The notes: generated from the sequence alone by a model not told the origin. 64,000 nt of DNA from Chloroflexota bacterium (GCA_009841405.1 VXLV01000093.1:1-64000); one strand, 5' to 3'; counted from the first letter of the stretch, positions 43,203 through 52,503 are shown. Program-made: numbers and translations.

Positions 43203-44821
43203 CCCCCACCACAACCCTCCTCCGAAACGGCACGCTCTACAACGGTACGGGCAGCCCGCCCGTCCGTGGCGACATCCTCATCCGCGGCGACCGCATCGCC
43301 GCCATCGGCGACCTGCGCGCGGAATCCGCCGCGCGCGTCATCGACCTCGACGGCCTGGCGGCCGCGCCCGGTTTCATCAACATGCTCAGCTGGGCCACCG
43401 AATCACTGATCGAAGACGGCCGCTCCATGAGCGACATCAAGCAGGGTGTCACGCTCGAAGTCATGGGCGAGGGCACCTCGATGGGCCCGCTCAACGACGA
43501 GATGAAGCAGGCCCGCGATACCATCCTGTCCACCGCCGATATCACTTATGACATCGAGTGGACCACGCTGGGCGAATACCTGGAATTTCTGGAGCGCAAA
43601 GGCGTGGCGACCAATGTGGCGTCATTCGTCGGCTCGTCCACGCTGCGCATCCACGCCGCCGGATACGATGACCGGCCCGTGACCGCGGACGAACTGGCGG
43701 GGATGAAGCGCCTGCTGCACGAAGCCATGCGCGAGGGCGCCATGGGCATGTCGGCCGCGCTCATCTACCCGCCCGCGACGTATCAAAGCACCGAGGAGTT
43801 GGTTGAGCTTTGCCGGGTAGTCGCCCAATACGACGGCATGTATATCACCCATTTGCGCAGCGAGGGCGCGGCATTCCTGGAAGCGCTGGAAGAGTTGTTG
43901 ACCATCATGCGCGCCACCGGCGTGAGCGGGGAGATCTACCATCTCAAGGCGGCCGGCAAAGCCAATTGGCATAAGATGGACGCGGTCATCGCCGTGGTCG
44001 AAGCGGCGCGCGCCGAGGGGCTGCCGCTGACCGCCGATATGTACACCTATCCCTACAGCGGCACGGGGCTGGCGTCCTGCATCCCCGCCTGGGCGCACGA
44101 TGGCGGCTTCGACGCCTTGATCGCGCGCCTCAAAGACCCGGGCACACGTGAGCGCATCAAGGCCGATATGCGCGATCCGTCCGCGCGTTGGGAGAATCTC
44201 TATCACGAGCAGGGCGCGGACGGCATTATGCTGGCTGGTTTCGCCAAGCCGGAAATGCGGCATTATCAGGGGCGGCGGCTGAGCGAGGTGGTGGCCGAGC
44301 GCGGCACATCGGCCGAAGACACTGCCATGGACCTGCTGATCGAGGACAACAGCCGCATCTTCTCGCTTTACTTCGGCATGTCCGAGGACAATCTGCGGAC
44401 GCAGGTAAGGCTGCCCTGGGTCAGCTTCTGCTCCGACGCCGGCTCGATCGCCACTGAGGGCGCTTTTCTCAGTTATCACCCTCATCCGCGCGCTTACGGC
44501 AGCTTCGCGCGGGTGCTCGGCAAGTACGTCCGTGATGAAGGTTTGCTGAGACTTGAAGAGGCGGTGCGCCGGCTGTCCGGTTTCGCGGCGGACAACCTCA
44601 AACTGAAGGCGCGCGGCTACCTCAAGCCGGGATATTTCGCTGATATCGCAGTATTCGACCCGGACAAAGTGCAAGACTTCTCAGTCCCGGGCGACCCGCA
44701 TCATTACAGCACGGGCATGGTTCACGTCTTTGTCAACGGCGCGCAGGCGCTGCGAGATGGCGAGCATACGGGGGATCTGCCCGGGCGCGTTGTTCGTGGT
44801 CCGGGCTGGGCGGGCGCCTAG
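43199..44821 (+). CDS. D-aminoacylase-like amidohydrolase (no N-terminal HxH)
   Basis: Amidohydrolase-superfamily protein of 540 residues, similar to N-acyl-D-amino-acid deacylases. It starts at ATG 43199, overlapping the FRG stop. Family features are LLRNGTLYNGTG, APGFIN, YITHLRSEG and EIYHLKAAGK (two His ligands), FCSDAGSIA (Asp) and the C-terminal LKPGYFADIAVFDPDKV. The usual PGFIDxHxH is replaced by PGFINMLSWA, so one metal site is missing. The Cys of GNCG in typical enzymes reads GEGT here. It may be a mononuclear enzyme with another amide substrate. Confidence 0.85.
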   Translation: MTPTTTLLRNGTLYNGTGSPPVRGDILIRGDRIAAIGDLRAESAARVIDLDGLAAAPGFINMLSWATESLIEDGRSMSDIKQGVTLEVMGEGTSMGPLNDEMKQARDTILSTADITYDIEWTTLGEYLEFLERKGVATNVASFVGSSTLRIHAAGYDDRPVTADELAGMKRLLHEAMREGAMGMSAALIYPPATYQSTEELVELCRVVAQYDGMYITHLRSEGAAFLEALEELLTIMRATGVSGEIYHLKAAGKANWHKMDAVIAVVEAARAEGLPLTADMYTYPYSGTGLASCIPAWAHDGGFDALIARLKDPGTRERIKADMRDPSARWENLYHEQGADGIMLAGFAKPEMRHYQGRRLSEVVAERGTSAEDTAMDLLIEDNSRIFSLYFGMSEDNLRTQVRLPWVSFCSDAGSIATEGAFLSYHPHPRAYGSFARVLGKYVRDEGLLRLEEAVRRLSGFAADNLKLKARGYLKPGYFADIAVFDPDKVQDFSVPGDPHHYSTGMVHVFVNGAQALRDGEHTGDLPGRVVRGPGWAGA

Positions 44822-44904
44822 CGCAACCGCCGCCCAGCTTCCACGTATCACAAATGTTAGCGGCATCCCCGAATAATTGGGGCGTCCGACGCACGCGTCG
44901 ACTG

Positions 44905-44913
44905 TGCTATAAT
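44905..44913 (+). promoter_or_regulatory. Extended -10 promoter of the SPFH gene
   Basis: TGCTATAAT is a perfect extended -10 element; no good -35 is seen at 17 nt. Transcription would start near 44920, 43 nt before the ATG. Confidence 0.6.
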
Positions 44914-44962
44914 CATTCTGTACACGAGTGAGTAAGAAGCGAATCGCTGTAAAGGAGCGGTC

Positions 44963-46009
44963 ATGAATTTTGGAGGTCTACTTGGAATTGTCGCGGTGCT
45001 GGCATTTGGCGTGGGCATCTTGGGCGTCGCCTTCGCCTTCACGCTGGCGTCGCAGGGCCGGTCAGCGCGCGGGGGCATGCTGCTCGCGCTGGTGGGTTTC
45101 GCCGGCGGCGTGGTGCTCTTCGTCATCAGTTCGGGCATCTTGATCGTGCAGCCGGCGCGGGCGGCGGTCATCGTCAATGTTTTGTCGGGCGAGTTGGAAG
45201 ATCCAGCGCGGGCGCCGGGCACGTCGATCATCATCCCGGGCTTGCAGGAATACATCATCTACCAGACCGATCAGCGCGAATACACCATGTCCGGCATCAG
45301 CACCGAGGGGCGCCTGCAAGGCAATGACGCGGTGGAAGCGCTGTCCGCAGACGGGCAGGAAGTCCGGCTGGATATCACCGTGCTCTATCGAATCGAGCGG
45401 GGGGATGTCAATCAGATACACCTGAATTGGCAAAACCGCTACGAAGCCGACTTCATCCGGCCCACCGTGCGCGCGGTCGCCCGCGATATCGTTTCGCAAT
45501 TCGAGGCGGAAGCGATCTACGGCGAAAAGCGCGAGGAACTCGGCAATCAGATCGAAGCGGCGGTCGAATTGCAGATGAAGGCGGAAGGCTTGACGCTGAC
45601 CTCGCTACTGGTGCGCCAGATCGAATTCACGGATGCCTTTTCACAGTCCATTGAAGAAAAGCAAATTGAGGAACAGCGGCTGCTGCGCGCCCGCACCGAA
45701 GCCGAGCGCGTCCAGACCGAGGCCGGCGGTCGCGCTGACGCCGCCGAGCAGGAAGCCCGCGGTCGCGCTAACGCCCGCCTGATTGAGGCGCAAGCCGAAG
45801 CCGAAGCGCTGCGCGTCATCAGCGACCAGATCGCTGCCAATCCCAACTTGATCCAGTATCTGTATGTCGCCAACTTGTCGGATAACGTCTCCTTTGCGCT
45901 TTTGCCGTCGAACGCGCCCTTCATCTTCAACGTCGACGACTTCGCTCAACTAGGCGCGGACTTTGAGGCGCCTGAGGCGTCAGTCCGGTTGACCGAAGCC
46001 GGCAGCTGA
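44963..46009 (+). CDS. SPFH/Band 7 (prohibitin-like) membrane protein
   Basis: Protein of 348 residues. Two N-terminal membrane segments (about 5-28 and 38-60) precede an SPFH domain (VQPARAAVIVNVLSG, GTSIIIPGLQEY, DGQEVRLDITVLYRI). A long helical region rich in Glu, Arg and Ala follows (EEKQIEEQRLLRARTEAERVQTEAGGRADAAEQEARG). Such proteins form ring-like oligomers that organise membrane domains or control proteases. AAAGGAGC precedes the ATG and a terminator follows, so it is monocistronic. Confidence 0.9.
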   Translation: MNFGGLLGIVAVLAFGVGILGVAFAFTLASQGRSARGGMLLALVGFAGGVVLFVISSGILIVQPARAAVIVNVLSGELEDPARAPGTSIIIPGLQEYIIYQTDQREYTMSGISTEGRLQGNDAVEALSADGQEVRLDITVLYRIERGDVNQIHLNWQNRYEADFIRPTVRAVARDIVSQFEAEAIYGEKREELGNQIEAAVELQMKAEGLTLTSLLVRQIEFTDAFSQSIEEKQIEEQRLLRARTEAERVQTEAGGRADAAEQEARGRANARLIEAQAEAEALRVISDQIAANPNLIQYLYVANLSDNVSFALLPSNAPFIFNVDDFAQLGADFEAPEASVRLTEAGS

Positions 46010-46038
46010 CGCGACAGTCGCAGTCGACTATAGCCATG

Positions 46039-46072
46039 AGGACGCTCGCTTCTGGGCGTCCTTTTCATTTTC
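46039..46072 (+). terminator. Terminator of the SPFH gene
   Basis: AGGACGC pairs with GCGTCCT around a 10-nt loop, followed by TTTCATTTTC. Confidence 0.8.
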
Positions 46073-46112
46073 TTCGCCGAATAGGATGCCTTGCTTCGCC
46101 GGCGCGTCTACA

Positions 46113-46155
46113 ACCCCTCACCCCCCGGCCCCCTCTCCCACAAGGGGAGAGGGGG
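46113..46155. repeat. Family C repeat within a falsely extended ORF
   Basis: CCCCTCACCCCCCGGCC is followed by a CCCTCTCCC-ACAA-GGGGAGAGGG hairpin. The track ORF translates it as PHPPAPSPTRGEGE, a sign that the true start of the next gene lies further in. Confidence 0.75.
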
Positions 46156-46187
46156 AGCAAAGCAAGCGTGATGTATGGTGTTTTGCA

Positions 46188-47483
46188 GTGAGTGCGGCTT
46201 TGCCACGCGCGTGTCTCTTAACCCTGTTTCTACTCTCTGTTACACTGGCGCGCGCGCAGGAGGAGGCGACCTTGCTTGACCGCTACTTTTACACCTTTCA
46301 CAACCCGGCCGGGAATCGTTTTGTGCGCGGCGGCGGGCGCTTCCCCGATGTCCAGGCCATCGACATACCGCTTCGTGGCGCGCCGGCCTGGGCGGTCGGC
46401 TACGCGATGGAGACGGCGGTCTGGCACGTCGTGCTGCGCAACGGCGACCTGCAGGTGGTCGAAGTCGCGCCCGACGGCGCCGCGCGGACGCTGACGTTTG
46501 AATCGGGCTGGTTTGCCCCGGCGCAGCCGCCGCTGGTGGGCGTCTCCATGATCGAGGGCGCCTACGTCTTGCGGGGCGACGCCAGCGTGTCCGCGCTGAC
46601 GCATCCGATCCCGGTCAACGACTTTGAGGCGCTCTACATCAATCGCGACGGCGATCTGGTCTTGGGGCGCGAGGATGGCGAACGCGCGCGCTTGCCGATT
46701 GCCGCGCAGCCGGACGCGCGCCTGGTGATGAACAGCCGGGGGCAAGTCGCGCTCTATGCTAACGCAACCGACCAGCGTTATACGCATGGCATCATGGGCG
46801 ACCTGCTGGAAGCGGCGACCTTGCTCGTGATTGAAGCACTCGAGGGGCGGCTTCGCTTGCTTGCCCGCGTTGATTTGCCTGGCGCGGACGTTTACGAGGG
46901 CATCGCGCCCTTCTGGGCGGATGTCGATGGCGATGGCGTGGAAGACTTGGTGACGACCGTCTCCAACGGGTCGCTGGGCGCGCGCTTGCGGGCTTATCTC
47001 TGGGACGGCGCCGGCATCCGGCAGGAGGCGGACAGTCCGCCGATCGGGCAGGGCAATCGCTGGCGGCATCAGTTGAGCGCGGCGCCATTTGGTCCGGCGG
47101 GGGAAATCGAGATTGCGGCGACGCTGACGCCGAATATCGCCGGCGCGCTGGAGTTCTTTCATTTCAGCGGCGGCGCGCTGGAACAGACGGTGAGATTCCC
47201 GGGTGTGACGACGCACGCGCTTGGCTCGCGCAATCTCGACCAAACGGCGGCCGGCGACTTCAACGGCGATGGCCGGCCCGAAGTCCTGGCGATGGACGCG
47301 GCGCGGCGCGCGGTAGTTGCCGTGCAACGGGACGACAAGGCGGGCGCGCGCGAAGTCTGGCGCCTGGATGCCGACAGCGAAATCGTCAGCAACTTCGCGC
47401 CGGTCGAATTGTTGGATGGCGGGCTGGCGCTGGCGGTGGGCGTGGCTGATCGGCGCTTGCGCGTCTGGCTGCCGCGCGGCTAG
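46188..47483 (+). CDS. Secreted FG-GAP/VCBS-like repeat protein
   Basis: Exported beta-propeller-like protein of 431 residues. The start at GTG 46188 is chosen because the track Met lies before a repeat element, whereas this GTG opens into a signal peptide (ALPRACLLTLFLLSVTLARAQ). Calcium-binding-type repeats are seen: PFWADVDGDGVEDLVTTVS and AAGDFNGDGRPEVLAMD. Function unknown; such proteins often bind ligands or mediate adhesion. It ends 33 nt before the beta-lactamase-fold gene on the same strand. Confidence 0.75.
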   Translation: MSAALPRACLLTLFLLSVTLARAQEEATLLDRYFYTFHNPAGNRFVRGGGRFPDVQAIDIPLRGAPAWAVGYAMETAVWHVVLRNGDLQVVEVAPDGAARTLTFESGWFAPAQPPLVGVSMIEGAYVLRGDASVSALTHPIPVNDFEALYINRDGDLVLGREDGERARLPIAAQPDARLVMNSRGQVALYANATDQRYTHGIMGDLLEAATLLVIEALEGRLRLLARVDLPGADVYEGIAPFWADVDGDGVEDLVTTVSNGSLGARLRAYLWDGAGIRQEADSPPIGQGNRWRHQLSAAPFGPAGEIEIAATLTPNIAGALEFFHFSGGALEQTVRFPGVTTHALGSRNLDQTAAGDFNGDGRPEVLAMDAARRAVVAVQRDDKAGAREVWRLDADSEIVSNFAPVELLDGGLALAVGVADRRLRVWLPRG

Positions 47484-47516
47484 AATCGGCGGCGTAGCGC
47501 AAGGAGAATCGAGCCA

Positions 47517-48743
47517 ATGAACGTACATCCCGCCGAAGCAGTCGGCATGTCAAGCGAGCGGCTCCAAAGAGTAAGCGCATATCTGGACCGGGCGGTATCG
47601 AACGACCAGCTGCCCGGCATCATCGCCGTGGCCGCGCGGCGCGGGTCCATCGTGCATCACAGTATGCACGGCAAGATGGACATCGAAGCGGGCCGCGCCA
47701 TGGAAGCGGACGCGATCTTCCGCATTTACAGCATGACCAAGCCGGTCGTCAGCCTGGCGCTGATGATGTTGCACGACGAAGGCCGGGTGATGCTGCACGA
47801 TCCGGTCAGCCGTTTCATCCCCGGCTTTGGCAAGACCATGGTCTACAGCCACATCAGCGACGGGCGGCTGCGGCTCGCCGAGCAAGATCCGCCGATGAGC
47901 GTCTTCCACCTGCTGACGCACACGGCCGGCTTGAGTTATGGCGGCGAGCCATATCACCCGGTGGACGAGCAGTTTCGCCTGGCATCCGAGCGGCACGACT
48001 TCTTCCAGCGCCATGTGCCCTTGGCGGATATGGTGGGGCGCATTGCCGAATTGCCGCTGAAATATCAGCCCGGCAGCGACTGGGAATACAGCGTCGCCAC
48101 CGATGTTCTTGGCTACCTTGTGCAGGTGATTGCGGACATGCCGCTAGCCGAGTTCTTGCAGGAGCGCATCTTCGCGCCGCTGGGCATGGTCGATACCGGC
48201 TTCCATGTACCGCCCGCGCAAGCCGGGCGGCTCTGCGCCATTTATGGCTCGGATGCCTCCGGCGTTCCGCTGCTGATTGACCACGCCGATGTCGCCAATG
48301 GCGATGTTCGCCTGCCGACTGTTTGTCCGTCGGGCGGCGGCGGCTTGGTCTCGACAACGGCGGACTATCTGCGCTTCGCGGCCATGCTGCTGAATGGCGG
48401 CGAGCTGGATGGGGCGCGCCTGGTCAGCCCGCTGACCATCAAGCGCATGGCGACCAACGCTGTGCCGCGCGCGTGGCTGCCCCTGCGCATCGGCATTGAG
48501 CGCTACGGCTACGGCTTCGGCCTGGGCTTCCGCGTTATGCTGGATTACGGGCGCGCCAACGGCTACAGCTCGCCAGGCGAATTTGGCTGGGCCGGCGCCG
48601 CCAGCACGCATTTTGTCATCGACCCGGTCGAAGAGCTGGTGACGCTGATGATGACGCAGATGTGGTCCGAGGAGCCGCACCGTCCCCGATCCATCTTCCC
48701 CAATCTGGTCTATCAAGCGATTGAAGAAAGCTACGCCAACTGA
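47517..48743 (+). CDS. Serine hydrolase of the class C beta-lactamase/PBP4* fold
   Basis: Protein of 408 residues. The nucleophile motif SxxK is visible in YSMTKPVVSL near residue 70, and a Tyr motif in WEYSVATDVLGYL near residue 180. GAASTHFVIDP takes the place of the third KTG-like motif. No signal peptide is seen, so it probably acts in the cytoplasm as an esterase or peptidase rather than on peptidoglycan. AAGGAG lies 9-10 nt before the ATG. Confidence 0.88.
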   Translation: MNVHPAEAVGMSSERLQRVSAYLDRAVSNDQLPGIIAVAARRGSIVHHSMHGKMDIEAGRAMEADAIFRIYSMTKPVVSLALMMLHDEGRVMLHDPVSRFIPGFGKTMVYSHISDGRLRLAEQDPPMSVFHLLTHTAGLSYGGEPYHPVDEQFRLASERHDFFQRHVPLADMVGRIAELPLKYQPGSDWEYSVATDVLGYLVQVIADMPLAEFLQERIFAPLGMVDTGFHVPPAQAGRLCAIYGSDASGVPLLIDHADVANGDVRLPTVCPSGGGGLVSTTADYLRFAAMLLNGGELDGARLVSPLTIKRMATNAVPRAWLPLRIGIERYGYGFGLGFRVMLDYGRANGYSSPGEFGWAGAASTHFVIDPVEELVTLMMTQMWSEEPHRPRSIFPNLVYQAIEESYAN

Positions 48744-48753
48744 AAGTGCCGGC

Positions 48754-49836
48754 CTAAAGGTCGACTTCCATCACATCAAGCACGGTTTGAATCGGCGTGA
48801 AGATGGTGGCGCGGCGCGACCCGGCGAAGAGCAGCCCGACCGCCTTCAAGCTGTCCCGCTCAACGATCAAGGCGCCGGAATCGCCACCTTGGCTCATCGG
48901 CGTGGCGATGACCTGGCCAGCAAAGCGCGCCTGCAAATTCTCGCCGTAGGAGACGTCAACCGTGGCGTTCATCAGCGTGACGTGGCCCTCGGTATAGCCG
49001 GTCGTTCGGCCTTGCTTGCGGATGTTCATCCCGAGCTGCGCCAGCCGGGCGCCGTTGGGGCGGCCGATATTGACGATGCTCTGCTGAAAGAGCATGGGGT
49101 TGACGGGGCGGGCGAGGGCGGCGTCGACTCGGTTGGCGTAAATCGGCCCGCGCTCGACCTGCGCTTTGGGCGCTTGCACGGTGGTCAGGCGTTTGGACGA
49201 GCCGCTGATTTTGCTCAGCGCATTGCCGACCGAGACGAATAGCTCGGCCACGTCGCAGCCGCCGGGCGGGAAGAGCGGCGTGCGGGTTGGCGGCGCGGGC
49301 CCCGAGCCCGAATCGGAATAGAAGCGCAACATTTCAAAGCGGTGCAGCTTCGCCACGACGTCGTCGGGGCGGGCGCCATGATCGGTGGGGCCCGGCTGCA
49401 GGATGGCGTCGCCGATCTCGGCTTCGTTGCTATTCGCCAGCACGTGATTATTGGACAAGATTAGCGGCTCGCCGGTGCTGCGATCCATCACGATCGCGCC
49501 CAGCGTGCCGGCCGTCACCATATAGTGCCCGATGCTGACGCCGGCCGGGATATTGGGACGAAAGCGGTCGCGCGGGTTGGTGAAAGCCTCGAGCCGGCCA
49601 ACCTCCACCACGTCGGTGCGCGCGCCATTGACATCGGGCGGGATGAGGTCGTCGGCGCTTAGCGCTTCGACCGGTTTCTTCTGTTCGACCAGCACTGACA
49701 TCGCCAACTGGTCGGTCGCCTGTTCTTTGTAATTGCGATAGCCGATAGCGACGCCGACGACGCCGCGCCGCCGCAGCAAGTCCGCTTGGGAGATGCGCTG
49801 CGCTTCCAGCAATTGCCGGAATATATCCATCGACAT
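48754..49836 (-). CDS. Trypsin-like serine protease without signal peptide
   Basis: Protein of 360 residues with a chymotrypsin-like core: His in LILSNNHVLANSN, probable Asp in NRVDAALARP and Ser in MSQGGDSGALIVE. The N-terminal ~70 residues (RRRGVVGVAIGYRNYK, LAMSVLVEQKKP) form an extra region. No signal peptide or membrane segment is seen, which is unusual for this fold in bacteria. GAGG precedes the ATG by 10 nt. It is convergent with the previous gene, with only 10 nt between stops. Target unknown. Confidence 0.8.
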   Translation of the reverse strand: MSMDIFRQLLEAQRISQADLLRRRGVVGVAIGYRNYKEQATDQLAMSVLVEQKKPVEALSADDLIPPDVNGARTDVVEVGRLEAFTNPRDRFRPNIPAGVSIGHYMVTAGTLGAIVMDRSTGEPLILSNNHVLANSNEAEIGDAILQPGPTDHGARPDDVVAKLHRFEMLRFYSDSGSGPAPPTRTPLFPPGGCDVAELFVSVGNALSKISGSSKRLTTVQAPKAQVERGPIYANRVDAALARPVNPMLFQQSIVNIGRPNGARLAQLGMNIRKQGRTTGYTEGHVTLMNATVDVSYGENLQARFAGQVIATPMSQGGDSGALIVERDSLKAVGLLFAGSRRATIFTPIQTVLDVMEVDL

Positions 49837-49917
49837 TCCGCGTCAACCTCGTCGTTGGCCGGCAGATGAACGCCACAACATTATACGACAGAACGGATGA
49901 AGGGGATAACGCGCCCC

Positions 49918-51003
49918 TTAGTGAGAATCGCTAATAGCCTTGAGGCCGCTGCCGGTGAAAGCCAGCGCGAGCGTGGCGGAGGCGCCGATGCGCGCGCGGA
50001 TCTGCGGGAGCGCGGCGCTGGTCACGGCGCTGGTAGTCTCGATCATGAAGCCGGCCGCGTGCATGGCTCGCTGCGCACGCAGAATGGCCTCGTTGTCGAC
50101 GTGCAGGGCGAAGCCGTCAGTCGCGTAGAGCGCCGCCAGGATTTGCTCGCCGCGCACCGGCTGATCAACCAGGATGCCGTCGGCGACGCTGTGGGCGGGG
50201 GTGACGCGGGGCGGTCGTTGCGCGCGCGCTTCCCAGGCGCGGACGATGGGGTCGACTCCGGCGGACTGGACAGCGATCATGCGCGGCAGATTCTCGATCA
50301 GCCCGGCGTCTTGCAGCGCGCGGAAGCCGCGGTAGAAGCCGAGGAAAAGCCCGCCATGCCCGACCGGCGTCGCGACAGCGTCAGGCGCGCGCCGGCCCAG
50401 TTGCTCCCAGGTTTCCCAAGCGGCGGTCTGTTGGCCCAGCACAAAATATGGATTCCAGGCGTGGCTGGCGTAGGTGGCGGTCTTGGCAGCGGCGTAGACA
50501 TCGGCCAGGTAATCGTGCGATTCGACGATCGCGCCGCCAAAGGCTCGGATCAGCCGTTTCTTGCTGGCGACTGCGGTTGCGGCCGGCACGTAAACCGTGG
50601 CCGGCAGCCCGGCCGCGCCGGCATAGGCGGCCAGCGATGCGCCGGCGTTGCCCGACGAATTGTCGATTGCGTCGGCGGCGCCGTTCGCGGCCAGGTGGTT
50701 CAGCATGACAGCCGTGCCGCGATCTTTGAATGAGCCGCTGGGGTTGAGGTATTCCAGCTTGGCGTGAAAATCAATGCCGTCGATTCGGGCGGGCGCAAGG
50801 GGCGTCAAGCCTTCCCCCAGGCTAAAGCGCCGCGGGGCAGGCAGCATTGCCGCGTAGCGCCAGAGCGAGAAGTCGTTCGCGATGATCGCCGCCTCGTCGA
50901 AGGGCGGCAGGTCAATGAGATCAAGCGAGCCCGCGCAAGCGCGGCAGCGCCACGCCAGCGCGTCCGCTATTGAGCCGCATAAGTTACATTGGGCGCTTGC
51001 CAT
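49918..51003 (-). CDS. thrC: Threonine synthase
   Basis: PLP-dependent fold-type II enzyme of 361 residues converting O-phosphohomoserine to threonine. An N-terminal zinc-ribbon-like piece (CNLCG...CRAC) is followed by SLGEGLTPL, the PLP Lys in NPSGSFKDRG, and NSSGNAGASLAAYAG. GHGGLFLGFYRGF binds the cofactor phosphate. GGGAGG precedes the ATG by 8 nt. Related PLP enzymes (cysteate or diaminopropionate synthases) are less likely alternatives. The 49837-49917 gap holds nothing notable. Confidence 0.85.
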   Translation of the reverse strand: MASAQCNLCGSIADALAWRCRACAGSLDLIDLPPFDEAAIIANDFSLWRYAAMLPAPRRFSLGEGLTPLAPARIDGIDFHAKLEYLNPSGSFKDRGTAVMLNHLAANGAADAIDNSSGNAGASLAAYAGAAGLPATVYVPAATAVASKKRLIRAFGGAIVESHDYLADVYAAAKTATYASHAWNPYFVLGQQTAAWETWEQLGRRAPDAVATPVGHGGLFLGFYRGFRALQDAGLIENLPRMIAVQSAGVDPIVRAWEARAQRPPRVTPAHSVADGILVDQPVRGEQILAALYATDGFALHVDNEAILRAQRAMHAAGFMIETTSAVTSAALPQIRARIGASATLALAFTGSGLKAISDSH

Positions 51004-51406
51004 TGCCGGTCCTCCCAGAGCGTTTCCATGGGGTTAGCCTAACAAGCGCGGCGCCTCGCGGCAATGGCGTGTCCGCCAAGGCTTGTCTGCTACTGCTTTT
51101 TCTGCGCTGAATTCGCTCGGTTTGGGCGATAACAACACTTATGAGAGCGTGGCCCCGAACGGCAACTGAAGTCTACGGAGTTCGCCAGGACAAGCTCCCC
51201 CTCTCCAATGATTCGGAGAGGGGGCCGGGGGGTGAGGTAGAAAAGGGCGCGAACGCGACCTACTTCCGGATAAGCCTACTAGCTTTATGCCCAACGCCAA
51301 CCCGCATATCGAATTCTAATGCAAATCGGCTATACTTAATGCGAGCCGGACAAGGGCCGGCCGCCCTGCTTCACTGAAACGTCTATCTGTGGATTGAAGC
51401 CCGCCC
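51004..51406. other. Intergenic region upstream of moaA
   Basis: About 400 nt between the divergent threonine synthase and moaA genes. It contains a family C repeat (51195-51238) and, closer to moaA, an A/T-richer stretch with a TATACT box (51331-51336) but a poor -35. I looked for a molybdenum-cofactor riboswitch and could not recognise one. Confidence 0.4.
51195..51238. repeat. Family C repeat
   Basis: CTCCCCCTCTCC pairs with GGAGAGGGGG, followed by CCGGGGGGTGAGG; inverse orientation to the copy at 46113. Confidence 0.7.
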
Positions 51407-52426
51407 ATGAGCGTGACCGACCAGTTTGACAGACCCTTGCGCGATCTGCGGATTTCGGTAACGGACCGCTGCAATTTCCGCTGTCCCTATTGCATGCCGG
51501 CGGCTGTTTTCGGCGAGCGCTATCAATTCTTGCCGAAGCCGCAGCTGCTGACCTTTGAAGAAATTGCGCGGCTGACGCGCATCATCGTTCGCCTGGGCGC
51601 GGTGAAGATCCGCCTGACCGGCGGCGAGCCGCTGCTGCGCCAGGACATCGAAGACCTGGTCGCCATGCTCGGCGCTATTGACGGCGTGGGCGACCTGGCG
51701 ATGACGACCAACGCCTATTTGCTGCCGCAGAAGCTTGATGCGCTGAAAGCCGCCGGCCTCAAGCGCTTGACCATCAGTCTGGATACCTTGGACGACGAGA
51801 TATTCCGTGTTATGAACGGCGGCCGCTCCGGCGTCGACAAGGTGCTGGCGGGCGTTTGCGCCGCTGAAGACGCCGGCTATACGCCGCTGAAGATCAACGC
51901 TGTAGTCCAGCGCGGACTGAACGATCATACCCTGGTGGACCTGGCGCGCTTCTTCAAGGAGCGCGGTCATATTCTGCGCTTCATCGAGTATATGGACGTC
52001 GGCAACCGCAACGGCTGGAAGATGGACGAGGTTGTGCCGTCGGCGGAGATCGTCGAGCGCATCCACGCCGCGATGCCGCTGGAGCCGGTCGCCGGCAACT
52101 ATTTCGGCGAGGTGGCGCGGCGCTATCGTTACGCCGATGGCGCGGGCGAGATCGGCCTGATCAGCTCGGTGACGCAGCCTTTCTGCGGCTCCTGCACGCG
52201 CATGCGCCTGTCCCCGGAAGGCGAGATCTTCACCTGCCTCTTCGCCACCGAAGGCCGCAGCCTGCGCGATCCTATGCGCGCCGGCGCCAGCGACGCCGAG
52301 CTAGAGGCGATCATCCGCGGGACCTGGGGCGCGCGCATTGACCGCTACTCGGAGATCCGCAGCTCGCTGACCGACGATGTCCGCGACCGCCGCAAAAAAG
52401 TCGAGATGTACCATATCGGCGGCTAG
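51407..52426 (+). CDS. moaA: GTP 3',8-cyclase MoaA
   Basis: Radical-SAM enzyme of 339 residues, first step of molybdopterin synthesis with MoaC. The N-terminal [4Fe-4S] motif is CNFRCPYC, with the SAM motif LTGGEPLLR. The C-terminal cluster ligands are FCGSCTRMRL...FTCLF, and the protein ends in the GG dipeptide needed for activity. No other moa or mog gene is in the window. Ribosome-binding site is weak, but the start matches the family N-terminus. Confidence 0.96.
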   Translation: MSVTDQFDRPLRDLRISVTDRCNFRCPYCMPAAVFGERYQFLPKPQLLTFEEIARLTRIIVRLGAVKIRLTGGEPLLRQDIEDLVAMLGAIDGVGDLAMTTNAYLLPQKLDALKAAGLKRLTISLDTLDDEIFRVMNGGRSGVDKVLAGVCAAEDAGYTPLKINAVVQRGLNDHTLVDLARFFKERGHILRFIEYMDVGNRNGWKMDEVVPSAEIVERIHAAMPLEPVAGNYFGEVARRYRYADGAGEIGLISSVTQPFCGSCTRMRLSPEGEIFTCLFATEGRSLRDPMRAGASDAELEAIIRGTWGARIDRYSEIRSSLTDDVRDRRKKVEMYHIGG

Positions 52427-52503
52427 AAGCCGCAATTTGGAGAGAGAGCCACTTTACACTCGTAGCACACTGGCTGACTTCCATCTTCAACTCAATCGAA
52501 ATT

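Noticed and set aside
51004-51406. Molybdenum-cofactor riboswitch upstream of moaA
   Set aside because: No Moco-type helix arrangement could be recognised by eye; a cmsearch with the Rfam model would decide.
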